64,000 bases of DNA, taken from positions 62,001 to 126,000 of the forward strand of contig JANUWF010002439.1 in NCBI GenBank assembly GCA_026120185.1, in the 5' to 3' direction. A program made the translations under genes and the position numbers. The notes beneath the pieces are model-generated. The model had not been told where the DNA came from, searched no databases, and was given only the letters and a program-made list of their open reading frames with translations. The number at the start of each line of letters is the position of its first letter. Position 1 is the first letter of the stretch. The DNA comes from Voacanga thouarsii (taxonomy: Eukaryota > Streptophyta > Magnoliopsida > Gentianales > Apocynaceae). Shown piece by piece: positions 10,194 through 21,467 of the stretch.

Positions 10194-12362
10194 GGAGCAA
10201 GGGGGAGAATTTTCGGTCAAGAGAGAAAGCTGGGAGAAGAGGAGAAAACCTGAAAAGTAAAGAGAGGAAAGGAAGAACAAGAGAGAGACTAAGGGAGAGA
10301 GAGGGAGATTTCCGGCAGCAAGGGAGCAAGGAGAAGACAACCGGCAGCAAGGAGGAAGAAAAGGAAACCGGCAGCAAGGAGAAAGAAAGGAGAAGGAAGG
10401 AAGGAAAGGAGTATACAGCTTTGCCCCCATCTTGGAAAGGTAAGAGATCATTTCTCAAAAGCTAAAAGAATGATGTTAGAAGTTGGAAACTAAATGCATA
10501 TGAATTTGTTGATGTTGAGCAATGAAAATATTTTGATGTTGTGATGGATGTTGAATTGACCGGTTGTGGTAGTGATGGTTTTCAGTTCATTTAAGGTGTA
10601 TTGGAGTAATGGTATACTGAAAATTTGAAAAGAAAAAGGAAGGAAGTGATAAAGAAAACAAGAAAAGCCATTTGTTAATAACAACTCACTAGTTTGTGTT
10701 GTTTGGAAATATTAAAGGAAATCTGAGTAGATGTGATTGGAAATTGAGCATAAATGACTCTAAACATATCATAGACTAATTAGAAAGGATTTGGAACAAG
10801 TTGTGTGGAGGTTGTGAGGGTTTTGAATGGCTAAGAGATCATGAACAACAAGAAGGGTGAAAATTGCCAAAATTTACTGGTTCAATAAGCTGGGAATAAT
10901 TTATTTGTTTGAACAAAAGAGAAGTGTTGGGCATGAAAACCTGTTAGAACAATGATTTTGGGATGTTAAATAAGGTATTGGAGGGTTTAAATGTGATAGG
11001 ATATGTTGAAGAAACCATAGAAACAAATTAAAACAAGTTGAGCTTCTAAACAGTAATTCTGGACCTCCAGCTCGGAGCAGTAAGTTTAGCTGGAAAACTG
11101 AACGAAATGGAGAGAGTTTTGAATACCCCATGACCTGAAATTGATATATAAATGTCCTAGGAGTATTTAGGAAGTGTTTTCACCTCATTTGGATCAGAAT
11201 TGGAAGAGTTATGTACAAAATACTGGAAAGTGACGAAACCGGACTCCAAACTCGGAACAGTGGAATCAACTGAAAAACTGTACAAAAGGGGATGGAGTTT
11301 GCATGACTCGTGACCTGGAATTGATAGAGGGATATCTTAGGGATATTATGGAAGTAACCTCACCTTATTTGGACCTATGTTGAATAAGTTATGTGAAAAA
11401 TAGTAGAGGATGGTAAAGCTATAAAACCAGAAAACCATCCAAAGCATTAATCCATTTATTTCTTTAAGAAAATTATAGAAACCTTATCCAAACCATTAAG
11501 CATTTGAAACCATTATGTAATAATACCGAGATATACTAATGGTGTAGGTGAATCAAGTCGAGGGAACTCCTTTTAGGACTATACACGAGTGCAACTTCAA
11601 CTTAGTATACAAGGTTAGTCCCATTGATTTCTAAACCTTTTTAAAGGCTAGTGTGCTTTGATTTTCCATGAATGCTATGTTTATGCCATTTTGGAAGTCC
11701 TCGAATATGTTTAAGGTTTACATGAGCAAGATTTGCTTTTATGCTATTTCAGACTCGAATAAATTTCATATTCAGCTTGGAAACCTTACTGGATGTTTAA
11801 AACACGGATTTTGTGAATTTCGTCCTTTTGGATTAAATATTTGGGATTTCTGAGAAATGGTAAATGTCGGAATCGGATATTTGGAGAATAATCCAAATAT
11901 CCTTAATGGAATATTTTATGAAAACTCTTGGAACTCGGGTATTCGGTAAATGACCAAAATATCCTTATTGGAACTTTTGCGAATATTTTTCAAATCAGAT
12001 AAGGGTAAAATGACCCGGATACCCTTAAAGAGTATTTTGGAATCTAGCACGGGTGAAATGACCTGAATACCCTTGGAAAAATGACTTTTGTGATTAAGTA
12101 TGGGGAAAATAACCCGGTTGCTTTTGGAAACACGTTTTGATGTGTGAATAGAACCTTTTATCTGGTTTCAACATGATTTTGGAAAATGTTGTTTTGGCCC
12201 CAAAATGTTTTGATTTGAAGATCCTGTGGGATCAGATAACTCTCTAGCCTGATCAGTCAGATGGGGTTGGTATTGTTGCGTTGAGTACTCAGCAAGGATT
12301 TTGATCTTTGTACTAGCCCATGTTAGAGGTAGACAACCCCATGTAACCTGGCTAGTTCTGGG

Positions 12363-13970
12363 TGTAACACCCCGCTACCTAGGCCCGCCGGGGCCGAGGA
12401 TGTCGCCCCGTCCAAAGGACAAGGGGTCTTTATAACGAGGTTACACAAATAAAATAGCAGAATAAAAATAATAAAAATAATACTTCAACTTAATATTTAT
12501 TACAATCCAAGAATAAATCTACAAATTCCAAAAAGGAAACAAATCCATAAATAAAATTATCCACTCTCGTCTCCCCAAAGCTATACATAAAATCAAAAGA
12601 CACATTATCTTCCAAGGCAGATAACACAAGTTACTCATCCCCACAGCAGGATTGGCCTGAAATCATGGTAAAAAGGTGATGAGACAGAAATCTCAGTAAG
12701 TCCGTGCGTGCTTTGGGTGTTTAGTGAAAACAGTTCGTGGATGCAAAGTGTGAAATATTTATAAGAGAAATATTGACAAGCAATAAACATTAGTCAAAAG
12801 CAACAGTGGCATTTTGGCTTTTCCAGCCATACATAATTTATAAGATCAACCACTCGAAAGAAAGGATTATGGTTTACCACACGTTGGGCCCCATAACCGG
12901 TCAGAATGACTAACACTTTGTGCAGACTGACAAAAGGTAGGTGATCGGCCTATCGGGCAAGATACTCCTCATTTTCTATACCCAAACAACAACCGGTGTC
13001 CGTTCCGGTAAAACACAGTCACTTGACTGAAATAAAACAAACTACTAGCTCAGAACAACCTGACTAAGTAGTACTGACGTTTCTCTAAGTTGAGCTTATC
13101 TTCTGGAGGTGGCCTCCTACCAGAAGACTCACTCTTGCTCTTCAAAACTAGTACTACCAGTCTACCCCCATTGAGTACTCAACGTAACATATCCCACTTG
13201 GGGAGAAAATGAACAAAACACAGTTCCACTTGAAAATGGCAATTAAGGTTTTCCAAAGTTTGGGGCAAAACTGGTTTTAGAAAGAGTTTTAGGTTTTGAG
13301 TAAAACCACCCCTTGATTTGCAAATAATTTATTTGTCTGAAATGAGAATGGAAATAATCCTCAATTGCCTTTACAAAAATGGGTGACCATGCACTCTACA
13401 TTTGGCTTGCCATAAAAATTATTTATTCATCAAATAGGTTTTATGCAAGAGCTTACCTGATCCTTGCCCACAACAAAGGTCTCCAACAGCTGACCTAACC
13501 CCGCATAGGGTAAATACAAACCACAATCAAACTCAAGCCAAAGACTCACTTTCTCAAATAAAACCAACTCAACTTACTACAATCATATCCCTAGTGTCCC
13601 AAGCTTTAAGGTTCAATAATAAATAAAAAGGTTTATAAAATAATTCTAGTTTGATATTAAAATAACTAGAGTTTGGGAAATAGGTACAAAAAGTTGAAGG
13701 TTTAAATCTTGCTAAAAATAAATTATGGTTTATTTGAAAAAGGGTCCAATGTAGTATTAGGTAAAATAATGATTTATTAATAATTTAGTTGTTAGAAAAT
13801 AATTGATAGCTAAAATTTGTTGAAAATAAATTTAATGAGTCTTGCTTGAAAAATAATAAGCAAATCCTTAATGGGTTTTGATTAAAAGATAATAATTAAA
13901 TTTTTAGTAATAAATATTTTATTAATTATAATTATTTTCATAAAAGGCTTTAATTGATTTTATCATTTTA

Positions 13971-14007
<37 letters not shown>

Positions 14008-14742
14008 CAGCAAAAACTATTATTTATTTGACTAGAATATCACTATTTTATATAAAAGACCAAATCCACATTTTCCTATGGTTTTCAAAATTTTACTAGA
14101 AAAATCATATTATTAAATATTTTATTAATGAAATAAAATTTAGCTTAGGGACAACTAGATCATGATCATATTCCTATAGCCAACCACAATCATGAACATA
14201 TACAACCCTTCAATTCATCAAATCATCCAAATCATGCATACAAGCATAGATCTCAATTTATCAAAACATGATCTAACCCCTACTAGCATAAATAAGATCA
14301 TGGCTTCAATAATCCAACATGAATATAAATCCTATTCACCAAAGGTGACATAATCTCTAGCATACTTCATCACAAATACTACCTATGACATGGAGACATG
14401 CATTAAATCTCAAATCATCATACAATCGACCAAGATAATCCATCCATGCATAAATCCCATCTCCTTCATATTCATACATACATTCATGCTTCAATCTCAA
14501 CAATATATATATATATATATATACTTAAATCCTATCGCCATCCACCTACTATCATCATCATCCTAGAGACATGAATCTAGAGTTTAAAAGAAAGGTTGAA
14601 GGGACTTACTTGGTTGATGAATGACTTGAAGGAGTTTAGAGAAGATCTCAACTCCTAGATGGCTAATCTTGTTCAAGAAAGGTGGCGGAAGCATGTTCAT
14701 GGGAGAAAAAGTCATCCGGCCAAGAGAGGGGAATTTTCGGCC

Positions 14743-14792
<50 letters not shown>

Positions 14793-16726
14793 CCATTAGC
14801 ATGCTTATTCACATAGGCTCTCACTAGAGATCAAGATTGGAGAAGATGAAGTTGTTAGAATAAATTTACCTTGAAGGTGTTCTTGACCTTAACAGAAATT
14901 TCTGGTTTTTGATCCAAAAGTGCAAGTTGGATTTTGGAGTTTGATGTTAAAAATGGTACGGATGGACTCACAGCAATGAATAGATGAAATCTGGAATTTT
15001 TAGAGGTAGTTTGAAGTGATTTGGAGAGGTATTAGGTGAAAGGAAGTAGTAGGTGTTCTTGGTGTAGTGTGTGTTCTTGAAGGTTGAAGAAAATCGAGAG
15101 ATGGTAATGTGCAGCTGCTGAATTTTTGTGAGAGATAGGGGTGGACGAATTTCTGTAGGGTTTAGGAGGTTGATTCTCTGATTTGGAAGGGAAAAGGAAA
15201 GGTTAGTTGTTACAATCTTTGAAGAATATTTTTAGGAAGTGAATTTGGAAACTAAATATTCCAAGAATATCTTGATTGTTGGACAGCTTTTGGAAATCTG
15301 CCATGGTCGACTGTTTGAGCAGAATTTCTGTGGAATTAAAGCTGACTTATGGAGGCTTATGGTGGCCGAAAGTAGGGTGTACAATGATGAAGAGGAAGTA
15401 TGGTCCATTGAGCAAAATATTATGGAAGGTTACTAAATAAGATGGCTGAAATTTTGGAAACCAATCAAGCTAAATTGCAGGGATTTGTTTGAGAGATTTT
15501 TGGACAGCCATTAATGGAATTTCGTGCAGAAGTTCAAGGGGATCAATGGAGCTCTATTGATGGAGGTTTAAGGAAGGTTTTTACAGATTAAGGTTGGTGT
15601 TTTGGCTGGAAGAGAAAGAGGAAACAAGCTGGACAAATTTCTGCCCAGAATTTTCGCTGCACAGTGATTTTTCTGGATTTTTTCGTCTGCTGTTCAAAGC
15701 CATTTTGCAGCGAGTTTTGAAGGGGATTTTAGGGGTATTCAAGGCTAGTTTCCAGCCTTCTTTATGGAGGAAAAACATGGCTAAGGTGCTGCACAAAATC
15801 TGGGAGAAAACAGCTTGGTTTCGAGCTCTCAAAGCTGATTTTCGTACAGGAATTTTTCCTGTTTTGCTCCAACTTGTGCAGTCCGAAATTGGACAAAAAC
15901 TTTCAGGTTTCAAACTGATCCTAAAGACCATTTTTCTGGTAGCATTTGGGAGGGAATGTTAGCTAAAAATTTCGACCTTTTGAAGGTACAACAAGCTGGA
16001 AAATTCCAGCTCATTCTATGAAGAAAGATGAACTAAGCTAGAGGAAAATTTCAGCAAGCTTACTAGGGGGATTTTTCCTCTTGAAATACCTCACAACTCT
16101 TCCATATTTTTTAGACCATAAGGAGTCTTTTACCAAGACATTTCGATCCTAAAAGACCTCAGTACTTTACTGAATTTTCTGGAAAGAAAAAGGTTAGAAC
16201 ATCTTGATCAAACTAATGAGTTGAAACTAAGGAAAACTAAAAATCAAGGAAGAATGATTTTCCCTATAAGAATTTCGAGAAGAGTAAAAGGAGTGGAATG
16301 AGGTTACTTCCATCATGTCTCTCCTAGAACATCATCACCACATTAATCTAGGCCCTTAAGGCCGAAACCATCCTTTCCCAAGCAAAATATAATTTACTCA
16401 AGCCAAAGCTTCTATGATGGACTTTGAACCCAAGACCTCAAGAATTAATTCCAAAGCTCTAACCACTACACCACAACAACTCTTGTTGCTATTTCTACTA
16501 GAAAAATTATTTCCTATTCAATCCACAAGCTATCTCCTTATTTTCACCTCGGGCAATAATTACCATTTTGCCCTTCTCACTCAATAATCATAATCAAGCC
16601 CTATAGACTATAAAACACAAATTCAATGCACATAAAATCATATAAAAATATATTTAAACGTGCAATAAAATATGATATGCATCCCAACCCCCTTACTTTA
16701 AGGTTGGTTTTGGCTGGGGTTTCACA
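12363..16726 (-). mobile_element. solo LTR, 4.36 kb, Ty3/gypsy type, inserted in Tekay 5' LTR
   Basis: Begins TGTAACACCCCG at 12363 and ends GGGTTTCACA at 16726, with target duplication CTGGG at 12358-12362 and 16727-16731. Read on the minus strand its end, GGGGTGTTACA preceded by CGTTATAAAGACCCCT, resembles the 3' end of the Tekay LTR (19100-19191), so it is an LTR of a related gypsy family in minus orientation. No interior, primer site or pol is present, hence solo LTR. It contains an AT run (13973-14004), a GA microsatellite (about 14746-14784) and a tRNA-like segment (16422-16474). Open frames inside, for example near 15600-15960 on both strands, have no recognisable domain. A second copy lies at 47863-52155. 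Confidence 0.88.
16422..16474 (-). other. tRNA-like segment inside solo LTR
   Basis: On the minus strand GTGGTGTAGTGGTTAGAGC (box A/D-arm-like) is followed about 22 bases later by CTTGGGTTCAAAGTCC (box B-like). The second solo LTR has the counterpart at about 51847-51901, so it belongs to the LTR family and is not a chance local event. Confidence 0.45.
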
Positions 16727-16957
16727 CTGGGGATGGTCTTACTCTAAACAGGGTGACAGGACATTGAGATGAGTCATCCTGACTAGCCGTTTAGTGCCTG
16801 GCAATTGTCGTGTTTGTGAATACGTTTGTGAACGCTTGTTGTTTTTGAGTCATTCACTAGAATAAGGATGGGATGTTCGGGGCATTTGACTCCTTGCCAC
16901 CTCGATGGAGATTGACGTCAGGATTGAGACCCCTGGCTGATAGAGGCAAGTAAAAGA

Positions 16958-18488
16958 TGTTGGGGATATGCCCTAGAGTCAATTTGTACTTATACTATTG
17001 TTCTTATGTTTTATATAATAATATGAGGCTTTCCTTTCCATGAATAGCGAGTTTTGTTTTATGGTCATCAAGTACGTGACTTGATAGTAAAACCCTACAA
17101 TGAATACAATGACTATTCTAAAACTGTCCCTGATCGATTATTATTATTGGAATAACAATAAATTAAAATTAGTATGTTTGTGACTTGATGGCTATGTTTT
17201 ACTGGCCATGGATATTTGTGATATCGAGTCAAGACATAAATAAATGTTAGAGAACATTGTATTGGACATGACCCACTGTGAGAGTACTTCATGGAATATG
17301 TCATAAGTACTTTCTAGCCATAATAATATTGAAAGTCCTTCGACCTAAATTCATCATAATTTCCTACTTGATAAATTCTATATTTTGACATTGTCTAAAG
17401 TTGTCTTTAACCAGATAATAAATTAGACTGTTGTTAGATATAGAATAAATCAAGGAGAGGAATATGATTGACTGTGAAGGAATTTGTCCCTCTCAATTAT
17501 GGGAGAGATATCCATGGGCCCCTTGATAAGTTAGACTGTTAAAAATGCATGGCCGTACTCAAATATATCAATCTAAGATATTGATATCATTTGTTTGAAC
17601 AGTCTACTATGAAATCAAGAAATAATTGATTAAGCTTAATAAGGGTGACATGCTCCGTGCCTTATGCTTAATCTGGATATCGTGTGACAAAAGGACTAAA
17701 TATAAAGTTATGGTTTGGTTCAAAGAGATCACCGATCTTCATTTAACCTGGATAGTTATAATGTTTTACTAGAAACCGCTTATAACTTGTGGGCCATTTA
17801 AATATAATTTAGGCACACTGCCAGTGTTAAATGAACCTATAGGGTCACACAATAAGCGAACTTGTTAGGTTATTTTTCTGGTGACCGGATTCGATGAATC
17901 TGGAAATATGTCTAAGTTAATCGTACTTAGAAAATTTACCAGATACAATGAATCTGGAAATATGTCCACATTCGATGTATCTGGATGATGTTCAGATTAT
18001 AAGAATCTGACTTGGTAAATTAATTAGTTAAATTACCGAGATAATGGCAGAATCTTATCATATCAATTTTAATTTAATTTGAATTTAAATTAGAATATGA
18101 TAAAATATTATTAGGATTGGACTCTAAGAGGTTCGGGGGTTTTTAAGAAAACCCTAGCCGTCTTTTCAATAGTCCAATTTTTCGGTTGAGAACATTCGTG
18201 CCATTCTCTACCAGAAGAAGAAAAAAAAAAAAACCTCTCAAACCCTAGGCGCTAGCACTCCCCGGGTATCGAGTGAGTTCGCGGTGTGTATCCGATAGAG
18301 GACGTTCGCATACTGCAGCGTCGGTGATTGTTCAGGTTGAACGTACAACAGCGCAATCAGAATTGAAGGATTTCGATTACAGTAACCAGAGGTAATTCTT
18401 AAACCTTAGATCTTCGTAATCGTTTACTTGGGTCCTCGGGAGGGATTAGTGGATGTTTTCCGCATTTAGGAGTCCAAGAATTCTTACA
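16958..18488 (+). mobile_element. solo LTR, 1.53 kb, Ty1/copia type, inserted in Tekay 5' LTR
   Basis: Begins TGTTGGGGATATGCCCTAGA and ends TTCTTACA, with target duplication AAAGA at 16953-16957 and 18489-18493. The uninterrupted sequence is preserved in the 3' LTR near 27238. The start resembles the starts, read on the minus strand, of the solo LTRs at 42977-44667 and 45929-47652 (shared GCCCTAGAG block), so all three belong to one broad family, this copy being in + orientation. No interior is present. Confidence 0.88.
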
Positions 18489-19193
18489 AAAGATCCCTAA
18501 GTGCACGGTGAGGTACATTTGTACGCTGCTCACCCTTTCGGCCTGACACGGGTGACGTGCTGTAAGGCGCAGTCCCTGGCACCAAAAACCGTGCAGCCGA
18601 AGGCGAAGTTCCTTGAACTTTGCACGCGGGTCGCACTTCTAAAAGGGGAAGAACCCGCATTTATTAAAATTAGGGGCCATATGTTTGGAAATCAGTGTTT
18701 TTCAAATGTACATGATCACTTGATCCTAAATTTTCCAATTACTGCTATTTTACTGTTGTGAAATTTATTTCAGTAAAGAAATTAAAAATCATCTCTCTTC
18801 TAAGCAAAACACTAGCACACATGGGACTCTCTGAGTATACCACTCACACGTGTATTTGTCTTTTCTATTTTAGGGATTGGAGCTGAAGAATAACGACGGT
18901 GTTCCAGGACTTCTTTTGTAGCACTGGATAGCAAATCTTTTGGAGTGATCATTGTATATAGACTATGAGATGTTTTAGCTTATGTATTTTGGAAGCTATG
19001 ACAATATACCTATCGTGACTCATATGTTTATATAACTAAAAGGCATGTTTCATATATTTACTTAAGTTTTGACTTTATCACTTGCTTTAAGTTTAAATCG
19101 TTATAAAGACCCCTAGTCTGAGGAGTCGGACGGGTGGCATCCCACCTAAGCCCGGCCCACTGCGTCAAGAAAAGAAATGTGGGGTGCTACAAT

Positions 19194-19204
19194 TGGTATC
19201 AGAG
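19194..19204 (+). promoter_or_regulatory. primer-binding site of Tekay element (initiator tRNA-Met)
   Basis: TGGTATCAGAG begins two bases after the 5' LTR ends (ACA at 19191). It matches the complement of the 3' end of plant initiator tRNA-Met, the usual minus-strand primer for this group. Confidence 0.85.
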
Positions 19205-19322
19205 TATTAGCCATAGAGTTTGATTTGTACATTATCTGTGGGTATAGATACATTATCTGTAGGTATAGATATAATATCTATGGGTGTAGATGGAAGTTTA
19301 ATTTGATTATTCTTTGGTAAGT

Positions 19323-19838
19323 ATGGTTAATAATAATGATAAAGGGAAGAAACCGGTAGAGGAACAGGATCGTAGAGATGGGTTATGGGAAGAAGGTGAA
19401 AGCTCTCACCCAAAGAAGAAGAATATCAGGACTTTCTTAGGAACATCGATCTCTGGACACTATTATTATCATAGCTCCCTTAGAGGCTTGAGTCCAAGAG
19501 GAAGAAACTCAGAGCCGACTCAGGACAGCAATATAGGATTTGTGACTAAAGAACCAAATATAGTGGAAAGCCCTAAGCAACCAGCCGAACCGGAAGGAGT
19601 CATAATCCCTCCGGATGAATCTGAAGACGAAGTGGTTGAGGTAGTTGCCATATCATTAGATGAGTCAGTAGCCAAAGATGATGAAGATGAAGTAGTCAAA
19701 GTAATTGTTGTGTCTTCGGACGAGTCAGCCATAGGAGAAGATGTGGAAATGTTAGGCCCGGGATCTAATACTCCTGAGTACTATCATGTATTGACTGATT
19801 CAGGACCACCTGCTTCCAGCGATGATAATAGCGAGTAG
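19323..19838 (+). CDS. acidic ORF upstream of gag in Tekay element, with SUMO-interaction-motif-like repeats
   Basis: ATG at 19323 opens 171 codons to TAG at 19836-19838, fully open although the downstream gag-pol is riddled with stops. The N-terminal third is basic and polar (NNNDKGKKPVEEQDRRDG, HPKKKN). The C-terminal half is strongly acidic and contains three hydrophobic-then-Ser/Asp/Glu modules: VIIPPDES (residues about 93-100), VVEVVAISLDES (104-115) and VVKVIVVSSDES (124-135). These fit the SUMO-interaction-motif pattern of three or four V/I residues followed by Ser and acidic residues. No zinc knuckle, capsid or pol motif is visible. It lies about 130 bp downstream of the primer site and about 230 bp upstream of the gag ATG. 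Alternatives are a diverged gag N-terminal extension or an open frame kept by chance. I do not recognise it as a named protein. Confidence 0.55.
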   Translation: MVNNNDKGKKPVEEQDRRDGLWEEGESSHPKKKNIRTFLGTSISGHYYYHSSLRGLSPRGRNSEPTQDSNIGFVTKEPNIVESPKQPAEPEGVIIPPDESEDEVVEVVAISLDESVAKDDEDEVVKVIVVSSDESAIGEDVEMLGPGSNTPEYYHVLTDSGPPASSDDNSE

Positions 19839-20070
19839 AAAGACTACCTAGGAAGTTTTAGTATGAGTATTATCCGATGTACATTTTAAGTACGTGTGTT
19901 AGTAGGAGATAATAAGCAAGTATATGTGTAAATATACTAAAAACCCTGCAATTTTGGTGTAGTATATCAGGGTGTTATGTTTTTATATTATGATAATGTT
20001 CTATACTGACATACTACTCTAACTCTATTAGTGATATTAATTTAACTAGGAAATCTGACTGTCTTTATTA

Positions 20071-20957
20071 TGCCGCCAAAACGAGCCACTCGTCACCCTC
20101 CGAAGGAATCATTTGCTAACAATGCAGCCAAAGGAGCATTCGCTGAATCCCTGGAAAACACTATAATGCAGACTTTCCAAAAAAATGACAGAAGTGTTAC
20201 AACATGTGACCGAGAGGACAGCTAGAAAAGGACGACGAATAGAAGTTGAGGCGGATCAAGCGTTAGAGCGGTTCCTAAAGTTCCAACCCCCTCTATTTAT
20301 GGCCGACCTGAACGAGAGCAAGAAGCAGAATCCTGGATAGAATAGATGGAGAACATATTCGCCACTCTAAGTTACTTAGAGCAGCGAAAAATGCAATTTG
20401 CTACGTTCAAACTTCAGGGGCCGACGCGAGACTGGTGGACACGAAAGAAGGGGCAAAAGGAATGGACTTGGGAGGAATTTCGGGAGGAGTTCAAGAAAGA
20501 ATTCATACCATGTTAAGTCATAGAAAGGCGAGAAGACGAATTTCAAAATTTCAGATAAGAGGGAAAGACAGTAGGGATGTATGTTGTCAAATTCACGCGA
20601 CTCTAGAAATATTGCCCCCTCCTAGTGTAGAATGAATCAGACAGGACTTGCCGCTTTGTGAAAGGCTTGCGCCCCAAGCTCAAGAGGGTATTGCTTAGCA
20701 TGGCCCAAAGTAATTATAGTGTTACAGTAGAAATAGCATCAAGGGTCAAGGAGGCGGATCTGGAACAAGCTAAGCAGGGAAGAAAAAGGAGATTTCAACC
20801 TCTGAATCGAAATAAGAGGCCGGTAGGGAATAAATGGCCAAATAAAGGGAAGTTTCCAAGAAGATAGGGAGGTAGTATAGGGAAGCTGCTCATTCATTGT
20901 TACAATTGTGGAGAAGAAGGACACAAAAGTTAGAACTGCCCATGTTCGAAGAGAACG
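20071..20957 (+). pseudogene. gag: gag of Tekay element, with frameshifts and stops
   Basis: Starts MPPKRATRHPPKES at 20071. After about 38 codons the frame is lost in an A run (about 20180-20186) and gag continues in other frames: SIYGRPEREQEAESWIE, then LQGPTRDWWTRKKG and TWEEFREEFKKEFIP, the core of the retrotransposon gag (capsid) domain. Further on comes FVKGLRPKLKRVLL and finally a CCHC zinc knuckle CYNCGEEGHKS-stop-NC at about 20899-20940, with a TAG inside it. Several in-frame stops and at least three frame changes make it non-functional. Gag would form the virus-like particle and bind the RNA. Confidence 0.8.
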
Positions 20958-21467
20958 ATGGGATGGATAAATCCAAGAGGAAATAATATAGGGGCAAGAT
21001 CGAAATTTTCCAAAGGAAACCCAAGCCAGCCCTCTACACCCAAAGCAGGAGCCAACAAGCCTGTCGTGAAAGCTCGAGTGGTAGCCCTAGATAAAGCATG
21101 CAGTAATGCATCGGCAGTGGTGGAAGGTAAGATTTTTATTTTTGGTCAAGAAGTGCAAATTCTAATAGATTCAGGCTCTACCCATTCTTTTATTGCATGC
21201 TCCTTTGCACAAAAGATAAAGACTAGAAGTAAGAAGGTTCTTTATGAGATGATAGTTAGTACCCCTTTGGGAAAGCAATTGAGCAGTGATAGAATTTATT
21301 TGGGAAGTGAAATAAAAATTAAAGATGTGAACCTGGAAGGAGACCTTATAAGTTTGCCCATAGCAGGCTATGATGCCATTTTAGGAATGGATTACCTATC
21401 GCAACATCATGCGAGGGTTGACCGTAGGAATAAACTGGTGCAATTTAGGGGACCAGGAGGAGGTTGA
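20958..21467 (+). pseudogene. pol: aspartic protease part of Tekay pol, truncated by an internal deletion
   Basis: In frame with the zinc knuckle. A basic linker precedes GQEVQILIDSGSTHSFIA with the retropepsin D-S-G catalytic triad intact, and later AGYDAILGMDYLSQHHARVD, the conserved second half. The frame ends at GGG then TGA at about 21465, where sequence jumps straight to the middle of the reverse transcriptase. The protease itself looks complete; the linker after it is missing. Confidence 0.85.

Larger units (their letters stand above)
9425..19191 (+). repeat. 5' LTR of Tekay element, interrupted by two later insertions
   Basis: Net length without the insertions is about 3.86 kb, close to the 3.88 kb 3' LTR. 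It includes a trinucleotide/AT-rich start (9440-9860), a TATA box at 10185-10193, a purine-rich transcribed segment with CCGGCAGCAAGG repeats (10311-10385), a tandem duplication of about 183 bp (units near 11053 and 11236), and 55-65-bp diverged repeats around 11870-12090 with GGGTAAAATGACCCGG-like cores. By eye, about 300 bp near 10150 differs from the 3' LTR at only a handful of sites, and about 300 bp near 18490 at about 15. Confidence 0.9.

Noticed and set aside
10149..10458. Antisense open frames with Ser/Leu/Pro-rich proteins in the Tekay LTR (again at 24793-25102)
   Set aside because: They are the complement of a purine-rich leader (GAGAGA, GGAAGA) and recur only because the LTR is duplicated; no domain.
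15581..15962. Overlapping open frames of 116 and 122 codons on opposite strands
   Set aside because: Inside the 4.3 kb solo LTR; the equivalent region of the second copy does not keep both frames and no domain is recognisable.
18501..18761. 86-codon open frame repeated at 27251-27511
   Set aside because: Conserved only as LTR copy; overlaps no known motif and lies in the LTR 3' part.
20435..20635. Open frame MDTKEGAKGMDLGG as a separate gene
   Set aside because: It is a shadow of gag; the real frame reads DWWTRKKG and WEEFREEFKKEF over the same bases.
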